Under the pieces are notes generated by a model. The model saw only the letters and a list, made by a program, of their open reading frames with translations. It ran no database searches and was not told the DNA's origin. From DASRHT01 sp035650355 (GTDB lineage: Bacteria > Chloroflexota > Ktedonobacteria > Ktedonobacterales > Ktedonobacteraceae), in contig DASRHT010000118.1 in assembly GCA_035650355.1 (NCBI GenBank), positions 8,468-72,467 of the forward strand: a stretch of 64,000 nt of DNA. Reading direction: 5' to 3'. The position numbers were made by a program, and so were the translations under genes. Position 1 is the stretch's first letter; the number at the start of each line of letters is the position of its first letter. Of the stretch, positions 51,737-61,070 are shown piece after piece.

Positions 51737-52234
51737 TACCACTTGCTGGAGTGCGTATACTAATTACAAGGTGTTATAAAACCCGGAACATGGTAGCGAA
51801 CAGAGGCCAGGAAACGAAACATTTAGTAGCGTGTCAAACGCATCACTCCCCAATTGTATGTGAGGATACTACTCGACCACATGGAGTCTAGCTTTATCCG
51901 TTCGAGAGGCAAAACGTCTTTAGACGTGAGCAGATGAGGATAAGGGCGACCGGTGTGGGCTTTTTGCTGTTTCTATTCTGGCGCTCGTTCTGTGTACCAT
52001 CTGTGGAGGGGATCGTTGTGTGGACGACTGACAATCAACATGCAGACGTAGAGGTGTAGGAGTAACCGCTTATTGCGCTTGCAAGCGGTTACTTTTCTTG
52101 TCATAAGCCGTTTCACAACACAGGCATTATTTGAGGTAATTATCTTTTTTTGTTTTTCCGTTTACGAGAGAGATTCGGTTCCGTTTGTCTCTCGAATTCC
52201 TCATGGGCGCTTAGGTGAGAGGAGAATACCACAC
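51737..52234 (+). promoter_or_regulatory. Long structured rpoB leader
   Basis: About 490 transcribed bases without a credible gene. It contains a small CGTCT-TT-AGACG hairpin near 51921-51932 and a terminator-like hairpin at 52061-52096. An upstream in-frame extension of rpoB to 52073 is possible on paper, but the strong site GAGAGGAG and family N-terminus favour 52235. I do not recognise a known leader class. Confidence 0.5.
52061..52096 (+). terminator. Terminator-like attenuator in the rpoB leader
   Basis: An 11-bp perfect stem (52061-52071 with 52083-52093), an 11-nt loop and TTTTCTT. It lies about 140 bases before the rpoB start, so it must be read through for rpoB expression. An attenuator is a good explanation. 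Confidence 0.65.
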
Positions 52235-55200
52235 ATGGCAATACGTACGAGGGCTGTTGCCCTGCCGGAACGTGTCTCTTTTGCGCGTATCCCGGACATA
52301 CGACCGATGCCAGGATTAATCCAGATTCAGCTCGACTCCTTTGAATGGTTTAAGAAAGAAGGTCTACGAGAACTTTTTGATGAAATCTCTCCTATCGAAG
52401 ATTTTACTGGCAAAAATCTAAGCCTGGAATTTATTGTACCACCTGAACCCTTTGGCAAGCCAAAATATTCGGAGGACGAGTGTCGCGACCGCGACGCTAC
52501 TTACGCCGCACCCTTAAATGTAAAAGCGCGCCTGATTAATAAAGAGACGGGCGAAATCATCGAGAAGGATATCTTCATGGGTGATTTCCCCTTGATGACC
52601 AAAGAAGGCACCTTTATTATTAACGGAGCGGAACGCGTGGTGGTAAGCCAGCTCGTTCGCTCTCCCGGTGTATACTTCACTGTCGATGAAGATGCTACCA
52701 CCGGCAAAAAACTCTATGCCGCCAAGCTGATACCCGCGCGCGGCGCCTGGCTAGAGTTTGAGACCAGCAATAAAAATCTTCTCACAGTGAAAATTGATCG
52801 CAAACGCAAGCTGCCAGTGACAACGCTGCTGCGTGCTATCGCGAGCCTGGCCAAAGATCAGTGGCATGCTGAAAACCTGGATCTTTCTACCGACCAGGGC
52901 ATTCTTGATGCTTTCCAGGGAGTCGATAACGATCCCACCATTCGTTATATCCAGGCAACGCTGGACCGCGACCCCGTCAAGAAAGAGGAAGAGGCGCTGC
53001 TCGAACTCTATAAAAAGCTGCGTCCGGGCGATCCCGCCACTCTTGATAACGCGCGCTCGCTGGTGAAAAATCTGTTCTTTAATGCGCGCCGTTATGATCT
53101 GGGGAGCGTTGGCCGCTATAAATTGAACCGCAAACTCGACCTTGCTATTCCTCAGAGCCAGCGCATTCTGACGCAGGATGATCTGGTAAATATTGTGCGC
53201 CGCCTGGTGACGCTCAACAATGGACGCGGGCGTAAGGACGACATTGACCACCTGGGCAATCGTCGTGTGCGCTGCGTGGGCGAGCTGATCCAGACGCAGT
53301 TCCGCGTTGGTTTGCTGCGCATGGAGCGCGTGGTGAAAGAGCGCATGAGCATTCAGGAGCCAGGGCAGGCTACCCCCAACGCGCTGATCAATATCCGTCC
53401 CGTTGTGGCGGCGATGAAGGAATTCTTCGGCGGCAGCCAGCTTTCCCAGTTTATGGACCAGACCAATGCTCTGGCGGAGATCGGGCATAAGCGCCGTCTG
53501 TCCGCTCTGGGTCCTGGAGGACTTTCGCGCGAGCGCGCAGGCTTTGATGTGCGTGACGTCCACCAGTCGCATTATGGCCGCATTTGTCCGATTGAGACTC
53601 CTGAAGGGCCGAACATCGGTCTGATCGGTAACCTGGCGACGTATGGGCAGATCAACCCTTACGGCTTTATCGAGACCCCTTATCGGCGCGTCTGCAAACG
53701 CCTCGCGGCGAACGATTCGCGTTTGATTGGTCGCGAGCTGCGCGGTCTCTATGGCCGTGAACGTGAGGATATCAAGACAGAAAGTGACGAGGTGCTTTTC
53801 AAAGCGCGCAATTTTGTGCGCGTTGACCAGGCGCTCTTCAACAAGCTATCGCAATTGCTGGGCGATGCTCTGGTGCGGGTGACGCCGTTTGTTACCGACG
53901 AAGTAGAGTATCATACCGCCGACGATGAAGAGAATTTCTGGATTGCCCAGTCCAACGCAACGCTGAGCGAGAACGGAGAGTTTGAAGAAGATCGCGTCCT
54001 GGCACGTTACCAGGGTGAGTTCTTCATGGAGAACTCCGACAATATCGACTTCATGGACGTGTCGCCGCGCCAGACCGTCAGCGTTGCCACGGCGCTGATC
54101 CCGTTCCTTGAACACGACGACGTGAACCGCGCGCTGATGGGCGCGAATATGCAGCGCCAGGCCGTGCCACTCCTGCGCCCGCAATCGCCGATTTGTGGCA
54201 CCGGTATCGAGCGCCAGGTCGCAATCGACTCGGGGCAGGTCGTTATCAGCCAGGTAGAGGGTGAGGTCGTTTCCGCAACGGCGCGCCGCATCGAGGTGGT
54301 TGACGAAAATGGCGATGTCCATGCCTATCGTCTGCGCAAGTTCGTACGCTCAAACGCTGGCACCTGTATCAACCAGCGCCCGATTGTGCGCCGGGGCGAC
54401 TATGTGACTGCGGGGCAGGTGATCGCCGATAGCTCATCGACCGAGAACGGCGAGCTGGCCCTGGGGCAAAATATCCTGGTGGCTTTTATGAGCTGGGAGG
54501 GTGGCAACTTTGAGGATGCTATCCTCATCAGCGAGCGTATCGTCCGCGAAGACCTTTTCACATCGATTCATATAGAAAAGTACGAGGTCGATGCGCGTGA
54601 TACCAAGCTAGGACCAGAAGAGATTACGCGCGATATTCCCAATGTTGGTGAAGAAGGGCTGCGCAACCTTGACGAGCGAGGCATTATCTATGTGGGCGCG
54701 GAAGTAGGCCCACAAGATATCCTGGTCGGCAAAATCACCCCTAAAGGTGAGACCGAGCTGACCGCCGAAGAGAAATTGCTACGCGCCATTTTCGGTGAGA
54801 AGGCCCGTGAAGTTAAAGATACCTCGCTGCGGGTCCCGCACGGTGAGCGCGGCAAGGTGGTCGAAGTCAAGGTATTCTCGCGCGATGCGGGTGACGAACT
54901 GCCTCCGGGCGTCAACCAGCTTGTGCGCGTGAGCATCGCGCAGAAGCGCAAGATTGGCGCAGGCGACAAAATGGCGGGACGTCATGGTAACAAAGGCGTC
55001 ATTTCGCGCGTCCTGCCGATAGAGGACATGCCGTTCCTGCCCGATGGCACACCGGTTGATATCATCCTCAATCCTCTGGGCGTGCCGCACCGCATGAATA
55101 TCGGGCAGATCATGGAGACACACCTGGGCTGGGCTGCCAGCGTGCTGGGGGTGAAGATTGCAACGCCGGTATTCGACGGAGCGACCGAGGAGGATATCGA

Positions 55201-55732
55201 GGAGTTCCTGCGCCGGTCCAGTCTGCCCGAAACCGGAAAAGTGCAGCTCTATGATGGGCGTACCGGCCAGCCATTCGACCATCCCATTACCGTAGGCTAT
55301 ACCTATATGTTAAAACTGGCCCACCTTGTCGAAGACAAAGTGCATGCCCGTTCGACCGGTCCATACAGCTTGATTACGCAGCAGCCGCTGGGTGGTAAAG
55401 CGCAGTTTGGCGGTCAGCGCTTCGGTGAAATGGAAGTGTGGGCGCTGGAAGCGTATGGAGCGGCAAACATCCTACAGGAAATCCTGACAGTGAAGTCGGA
55501 CGATGTGGTCGGTCGCGTAAAAACCTACGAAGCTATTGTCAAGGGCGAAAATATTCTAGAACCCGGCGTTCCCGAATCTTTCAAAGTGTTAGTGAAAGAA
55601 TTGCAAAGCCTGGGCATCAATGTTGAGGTCCTCAATGAAGACGAGCAGAAAATCCAATTTGTTGAGGACACTTCAAATGATGTGATGCCCGAACTGGGTA
55701 TTAATCTGTCCGGTTTCGAAGGAGACCAATAA
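52235..55732 (+). CDS. rpoB: RNA polymerase beta subunit
   Basis: A 1165-residue RpoB, the normal size for this lineage. Hallmarks run from [20 protein letters not shown] at the start to [16 protein letters not shown] and [22 protein letters not shown]. The rifampicin cluster [34 protein letters not shown] lies at about residues 393-430 with the usual wild-type residues. [16 protein letters not shown] and [18 protein letters not shown] follow, and the C-terminus reads [38 protein letters not shown]-like in shape. It has GAGAGGAG upstream. It is the first gene of rpoB-rpoC. Confidence 0.97.
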   Translation: [1165 protein letters not shown]

Positions 55733-55755
55733 TGTAGGGATTGCATTGGCGCTCC

Positions 55756-55777
55756 CGCTCACCTGATCAGGTGAGCG
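55756..55777. repeat. 22-bp perfect palindrome in the rpoB-rpoC gap
   Basis: CGCTCACCTGA followed at once by its reverse complement TCAGGTGAGCG. It sits in the middle of the 75-base gap and would make a stable hairpin in the mRNA. There is no T-run. A cleavage or stability site is possible. Confidence 0.7.
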
Positions 55778-55807
55778 CGGAGGCCACTCTCTACACCAGG
55801 AGGTAGC

Positions 55808-58800
55808 ATGCTCGAAGTAAATGATTTTAACGCTATCCGTATCAGCCTTGCCAGCCCGGAACAGATTCGTAGTTGGAGTTACGGTGAGGTAACGAAACCG
55901 GAAACTATTAACTACCGTACGCTTAAACCGGAAAAGGACGGCCTCTTCTGCGAACGCATTTTTGGGCCGACCAAAGACTGGGAATGCTACTGCGGTAAAT
56001 ATAAAAGAGTACGTTTTAAAGGTATTGTTTGCGACAAGTGCGGCGTGGAGGTTGCACGCTCAAAGGTACGACGTGAGCGCATGGGCCATATTGAACTGGC
56101 GTCGCCCGTGAGCCATATCTGGTACTTTAAAGGCACCCCTAGCCGTATCGGTCTCTTGCTAGACCTCTCGCCTCGTAACCTGGAGCGCATCCTCTACTTC
56201 GCGCTCTATGTGGTAACGAATATCGACGAAGAGGCTCGCCAGCAGGAACTGATGCGGATAGACGAGGATACGGTCGGCCTGGAGCAAAATCTGGATGAGA
56301 AAGTCGTTGAACGCATTAATAATCTGAAATCACAGCGCGACAATGCTATTAAAGAGAGCGAAACCCGCTTCTCGACCGTTGATCGCCAGGAGGTCGAAGA
56401 GCGCCGCGAGAGCGAACTCGAAGCAGCTCGCCAGGCCGAGAGCGAAACCCTGGCCCTCTTGCGTGATCAAATGGGGGCAAAGGCCGAAGATAATATCATC
56501 TTCCCCGTCAACGATCATGTGATTGTGAAGCAGGGAGAGGCTGTCGCATCCAAACATCTGGAAGTCCTGGAGCGCGTCGCTGAGTCGGCCCGCAACGCCA
56601 TTGCGGAACAGGCTCGGCGGGAGATAGAAGCTGCCCAATCTGAAAGCAAGCGGGAAGCTGATCGCCTGGGCGTTGAATTCCAGGGCCAGATTGATACCGC
56701 TCAAACTCAGATGGAGAAAGAGCGCAACGAGGCTCGCCAGCGGCTTGAACAGATGCGACGCGACCTCGAAGGTCTCAAGAGAATGGACCTGTTGCAGGAG
56801 AACCGTTATCGCGAGCTAAAGGATAACTTCCCAGGCGTTTTCCGCGCTGGCATGGGAGCGGAAGCTGTACGCGAGTTGATCTCGAATATTGATCTGGACA
56901 AACTGGCAGCAGACCTGCGTCATGAAATCAGTTCTACCGTGGGACAGCGGCGCAAAAAGGCTACCAAGCGTCTGAAAGTCGTGGAGGCGTTCCGCAAGTC
57001 GGCCACTTCTCCCGAGTGGATGATCCTCACGGTTCTGCCGGTCTTGCCGCCAGATCTGCGCCCGATGGTCCAGCTTGACGGTGGTCGCTTCGCCACTTCT
57101 GACCTGAATGACCTGTATCGCCGCGTCATTAATCGTAATAACCGGCTCAAGAGGCTGCTGGAACTGGGCGCGCCCGAAATCATCATTCGCAATGAAAAGC
57201 GTATGTTGCAAGAGGCGTGCGATGCCCTGATCGACAATGGGCGTCGCGGACGTGCCGTCGCCGGTTCAGGCAATCACAAGCTCAAGAGCCTTTCAGATAT
57301 GCTCAAAGGGAAGCAGGGCCGCTTCCGTCAAAACTTGCTTGGTAAACGCGTAGACTACTCTGGCCGCTCGGTGATCGTCGTCGGGCCTGACCTGAAGCTG
57401 CATCAATGCGGTCTGCCTAAACGTATGGCGCTGGAACTATTCAAGCCCTTCGTCATGCGCAAACTGGTCGAGCAGAACTTCGCTCACAACATCAAGAGCG
57501 CCAAGCGTTTTGTCGAGCGGGTCAAGCCGGAAGTCTGGGATGTCCTGGAAGACGTTATCAAGAACCACCCGGTCTTGCTCAACCGCGCTCCCACGCTGCA
57601 CCGTCTTGGTATTCAGGCGTTCGAAGCGGTGCTGGTCGAGGGTAGCGCCATCCAACTGCACCCGCTGGTCTGCTCGGCCTTCAACGCTGACTTTGACGGC
57701 GACCAGATGGCGGTACACGTCCCGCTCTCCGAGAAGGCGCAGGACGAAGCGCGCCAGTTTATGATGTCAACGCGTAACCTGCTCTCGCCAGCTCAAGGTG
57801 ATCCGTCAATCGGAGCCAGCCAGGATATGGTGCTTGGCTGCTTCTATCTGACGCAGGATCGCCCCAACAAGAAAGGCCAGGGGCGTGTCTTCACCGATAG
57901 CAACGAGGCCCTGCTGGCGCACGAACACGGCATTGTTGACTTGCAGGCTCTCATCAAGGTGCGCATGAATGACGTAGATGTCTATGACCTGGCGCCGCCT
58001 GAGAAGGCAACCATGCATGCTCATGGCAAGCCGGTAGAGACTACCGTGGGGCGGATCATCTTCAACGAAGCTTTGCCTGAGAGATTGCGTTTCAAGAACT
58101 ACGCGATGAAGAAAGAGAACTTGAGACAGATCATTACAGACTGCTTCAAAGAGTATGGCCGCGTCAAAACTACCGAGCTGGCCGATGAGATCAAGCGACT
58201 TGGCTTCCACTACGCCACGAAGGCGGGTGCGACCATCGCTATCAGCGATGTGAAGGTGCCGATTAGCAAGCAGGAAGAACTGGCGAAAGCCGATAGCAAA
58301 ATTGCCGAGCTGGAAGAGCAGTTCCGTGATGGTCTCATCACCGATAACGAGAAATACCAGCAGACTGTCGATATCTGGAACGAAGTTACCGACAACGTCG
58401 CCAAAATGGTGGAGGCAACGCTGGACCCCTATGGAGCCATCTACACCATCGCCAAGTCTGGCGCAACGAAGGCCAAGTTCCAGCAGATTCGTCAGCTATC
58501 GGGTATGCGTGGTCTGATGACAAGCCCATCCGGCAAGATCATCGCCGTTCCTATTCGTGGAAACTTCCGCGAAGGCTTGAGCGTATTGGAGTACTTTATT
58601 AGTAGCCACGGCGCTCGTAAGGGACTGGCCGATACGGCCTTGCGTACGGCAGAATCAGGCTACCTGACGCGCCGGCTCATCGACGTCGCGCAGGATGTCA
58701 TCGTCACCGAAGAGGACTGTGGCACCACTGATGGTGTTCTGATTACCGAGGAAGATTCGCACGAGATGGGGCTGGAGAACAGCCGTAGCCGTTTAATCGG

Positions 58801-60148
58801 TCGTGTGCTAGCGGAAGCCATCCCCGGCCTGGAGCACATCGAAGTGAACGAGGAGCTAGCCGATGAGGCCGTGGATGAGATCGTCAATGCGGGGATTAAA
58901 TCGGTGCGCGTTCGTTCAGTGCTGGTATGCCAGACGAGGCGAGGCATCTGCTCCAAGTGTTATGGGCGCGACCTGGCCGCCAATGCGCTGGTACGCAGTG
59001 GGGCTGCGGCTGGTATTATCGCGGCACAATCGATTGGTGAGCCTGGCACGCAGCTCACCATGCGTACTTTCCACACCGGAGGTATCGCAGGCGCACAGGG
59101 TGACATCACGCAGGGTCTGCCGCGTGTGGAAGAGTTGTTCGAAGCGCGCGTTCCTAAGGATAAGGCGGAGATCAGCGAAATCGATGGCGTCGTCGAAATT
59201 GTGAAGGACGAGGCCAGTGGCGCTCGTACAGTGCGAGTCGTCTCGGTCAACGTCTTCTTCGACGAGTATCCGCTGCCAGAGGGATCGCAGGTCCTAGTCA
59301 ACGACCACGACCGCGTGCAGAAGGATCAGATTATTGCGTTGATGCCAGCGGAAGATGGCAGCGAGCCGGCGGGCGTGATGGCGCGTACCGAGGGTGAAGT
59401 GGTGATCAACCAGGGTGGTCCGCTCACCATCCGCTTCGAGGAGCGCGACGAGCGTTCGTATCCCATCCCGGCAGCGCGCAACATCATTGTCAGCAACGGC
59501 CAGAAGATCCAGGCCGGTACTGCTATCACCTCCGGTCAGCGGGACCCGCAAGATGTCCTGCGCATCCAGGGGCGAGAGGCGGTCCAGATCTACCTGGTCA
59601 AAGAGGTGCAGCGCGTCTACCGCAACACCGGTGTCTACATTAATGACAAGCACATCGAGGTCATCATTCGCCAGATGTTGCGCCGCGTCAAAGTGGACGA
59701 TCCGGGCGATACCGAGATGCTGCCGAACGATCTGGTTGATCGTTTCATCTATGCAGACACCAACGCGCGTGTCCTGGCGGAGGGCGGCGAACCTGCCACC
59801 GCGCAGACCGTGCTGCTGGGCGTCACCAAAGCGTCGCTCAACACCGACAGCTTCCTGGCGGCAGCCTCCTTCCAGGAGACGACGCGCGTGCTGACGGAAG
59901 CGGCGATAGAGGCGCAGACAGACCATCTCGTGGGTCTGAAAGAGAACGTCATCATTGGTAAGCTTATTCCCGCCGGTTCTGGCATAGCGCAACGTCGCCG
60001 TGAGCAGCTTGCGCGCCAGCAGGCGGCAGCGGCCCGCATCCCCTCGACTCCGGTTGCGGCGGGGGTAGGGGCTGGTAGTAACGTCGTGGCAGGCACTCTA
60101 GGTACCAGTACCCTGGGTTTAACACTTGACAGCGACGAGAATGAGTGA
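55808..60148 (+). CDS. rpoC: RNA polymerase beta' subunit
   Basis: A 1446-residue RpoC. Zinc ribbon CYCGKYKRVRFKGIVCDKCG near residues 60-80, the active-site NADFDGDQMAVHVPLS (about 630), and RTFHTGGIAGAQGDITQGLP in the trigger/jaw region. Between the early LSPRNLERILYFALYVV and FRAGMGAEAVRELI segments, an insertion of roughly 185 residues (about 145-330) has two long Glu/Arg-rich coiled-coil arms around IIFPVNDHVIVKQGEAV. It resembles the lineage-specific insertion seen in Thermus/Chloroflexus beta'. AGGAGGT lies before the ATG. Confidence 0.97.
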   Translation: MLEVNDFNAIRISLASPEQIRSWSYGEVTKPETINYRTLKPEKDGLFCERIFGPTKDWECYCGKYKRVRFKGIVCDKCGVEVARSKVRRERMGHIELASPVSHIWYFKGTPSRIGLLLDLSPRNLERILYFALYVVTNIDEEARQQELMRIDEDTVGLEQNLDEKVVERINNLKSQRDNAIKESETRFSTVDRQEVEERRESELEAARQAESETLALLRDQMGAKAEDNIIFPVNDHVIVKQGEAVASKHLEVLERVAESARNAIAEQARREIEAAQSESKREADRLGVEFQGQIDTAQTQMEKERNEARQRLEQMRRDLEGLKRMDLLQENRYRELKDNFPGVFRAGMGAEAVRELISNIDLDKLAADLRHEISSTVGQRRKKATKRLKVVEAFRKSATSPEWMILTVLPVLPPDLRPMVQLDGGRFATSDLNDLYRRVINRNNRLKRLLELGAPEIIIRNEKRMLQEACDALIDNGRRGRAVAGSGNHKLKSLSDMLKGKQGRFRQNLLGKRVDYSGRSVIVVGPDLKLHQCGLPKRMALELFKPFVMRKLVEQNFAHNIKSAKRFVERVKPEVWDVLEDVIKNHPVLLNRAPTLHRLGIQAFEAVLVEGSAIQLHPLVCSAFNADFDGDQMAVHVPLSEKAQDEARQFMMSTRNLLSPAQGDPSIGASQDMVLGCFYLTQDRPNKKGQGRVFTDSNEALLAHEHGIVDLQALIKVRMNDVDVYDLAPPEKATMHAHGKPVETTVGRIIFNEALPERLRFKNYAMKKENLRQIITDCFKEYGRVKTTELADEIKRLGFHYATKAGATIAISDVKVPISKQEELAKADSKIAELEEQFRDGLITDNEKYQQTVDIWNEVTDNVAKMVEATLDPYGAIYTIAKSGATKAKFQQIRQLSGMRGLMTSPSGKIIAVPIRGNFREGLSVLEYFISSHGARKGLADTALRTAESGYLTRRLIDVAQDVIVTEEDCGTTDGVLITEEDSHEMGLENSRSRLIGRVLAEAIPGLEHIEVNEELADEAVDEIVNAGIKSVRVRSVLVCQTRRGICSKCYGRDLAANALVRSGAAAGIIAAQSIGEPGTQLTMRTFHTGGIAGAQGDITQGLPRVEELFEARVPKDKAEISEIDGVVEIVKDEASGARTVRVVSVNVFFDEYPLPEGSQVLVNDHDRVQKDQIIALMPAEDGSEPAGVMARTEGEVVINQGGPLTIRFEERDERSYPIPAARNIIVSNGQKIQAGTAITSGQRDPQDVLRIQGREAVQIYLVKEVQRVYRNTGVYINDKHIEVIIRQMLRRVKVDDPGDTEMLPNDLVDRFIYADTNARVLAEGGEPATAQTVLLGVTKASLNTDSFLAAASFQETTRVLTEAAIEAQTDHLVGLKENVIIGKLIPAGSGIAQRRREQLARQQAAAARIPSTPVAAGVGAGSNVVAGTLGTSTLGLTLDSDENE

Positions 60149-60183
60149 TATCATAAGCAACCGCGTATGAGTGAAAGAGAAGT

Positions 60184-60206
60184 CGCGGATAGCAGAGCTA
60201 TCCGCG
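60184..60206 (+). terminator. Hairpin between rpoC and rpsL
   Basis: CGCGGATAGC and its exact reverse complement with a 3-nt loop (60184-60193, 60197-60206), starting 36 bases after the rpoC stop. It has no T-run, so it may be a processing signal rather than a terminator. Confidence 0.5.
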
Positions 60207-60239
60207 CTTACTTAAAAAGAGGACAGGGAGGATCTTTCC

Positions 60240-60689
60240 TTGCCGACAATTAATCAATTGGTCCGAAAGGGCCGTTCGCAGAAGCAGAAAAAGGTGAAGG
60301 CTCCCGCGTTGTTATATTCGTACAACGCGTTGAAAAACAGGACTTCACGCCTGCGTGGGTCACCGCAGAAGCGTGGCGTTTGCACTCAGGTGCGTACGAT
60401 GACGCCCAAAAAGCCGAATTCGGCAATGCGTAAGATTGCTCGCGTTCGCCTCTCCAACCAGATGGAGGTCACCGCGTACATTCCCGGTGAAGGGCATAAT
60501 TTACAAGAACACTCCGTGGTGCTCATTCGTGGGGGTCGTGTGAAAGACCTGCCGAGTGTGCGTTACCACATTGTCCGTGGCACGCTAGATAGCGATGGCG
60601 TCTCTAAACGCCGCCGAGGCCGCTCTAAATATGGAGCCAAGCGACCGAAGCCCGGGCAGGCAGCCGCCGCTAAAGGTGGCAGGCGCTAA
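60240..60689 (+). CDS. rpsL: 30S ribosomal protein S12
   Basis: A 149-residue S12, longer than the usual 124. The N-terminus MPTINQLVRKG and core GSPQKRGVCTQVRT, TPKKPNSAMRKIARV, IPGEGHNLQEHS and VKDLPSVRYHIVRG are canonical. The extra residues form an insertion (LYSYNALKNRTSRLRG, about 26-41) between the N-terminal extension and GSPQKRG, likely lineage-specific. The streptomycin-sensitive Lys in PKKPNSA is present. TTG is the start codon at 60240, with GGGAGG about 8 bases upstream. First gene of the str operon. Confidence 0.96.
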   Translation: MPTINQLVRKGRSQKQKKVKAPALLYSYNALKNRTSRLRGSPQKRGVCTQVRTMTPKKPNSAMRKIARVRLSNQMEVTAYIPGEGHNLQEHSVVLIRGGRVKDLPSVRYHIVRGTLDSDGVSKRRRGRSKYGAKRPKPGQAAAAKGGRR

Positions 60690-61070
60690 ACGTTGTAAAG
60701 ATGCAGGGCTGGTCGGTGAATCGCACATCACTGATGGTGTAAGAACGTAATTCTGCTCCGCGCTCCTGAGCGGAGCTAGCGCGTAAGCGGCGTTGGAGCG
60801 CGGAAGGTTTCAAGGGATTTACAGCTATTGGTGATCGTCGGATGTGCTCCTGGTTTGCCTATATTGAGATAGGCGAGAACCGTTAAGAGGAAAGGCATCC
60901 GCGCGTAGGCGTCCGAAAGAGATTGAGGGGTAGCTCCCCAATCGAATCGACGCCTTTTCTGGTGTCTGCTAATTGTCTCATCCGGCGCGATGGGACGCGT
61001 GTAATCGAGCAAACTTTTAGAACGGAACAAGCTTCTATCTGGTTCCAGGAGAATACTGAGGAGGCGGACC
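60690..61070 (+). promoter_or_regulatory. Structured rpsL-rpsG intercistronic region
   Basis: 381 bases without a credible gene. Several hairpins are possible, including GCTCCGCGCTCCTGAGCGGAGC near 60757 and GATTG-A-GGGG/CCCCAATC near 60930. Such a long gap inside the str operon suggests an S7-type translational control site, or an internal promoter. No alternative gene is supported. Confidence 0.45.

Noticed and set aside
52073..52234. Extension of rpoB to an upstream in-frame start
   Set aside because: It would include the attenuator hairpin, lacks family similarity and has no Shine-Dalgarno, whereas 52235 has one.
52751..53572. A 273-codon open frame on the minus strand
   Set aside because: Antisense to rpoB with no family similarity; a shadow.
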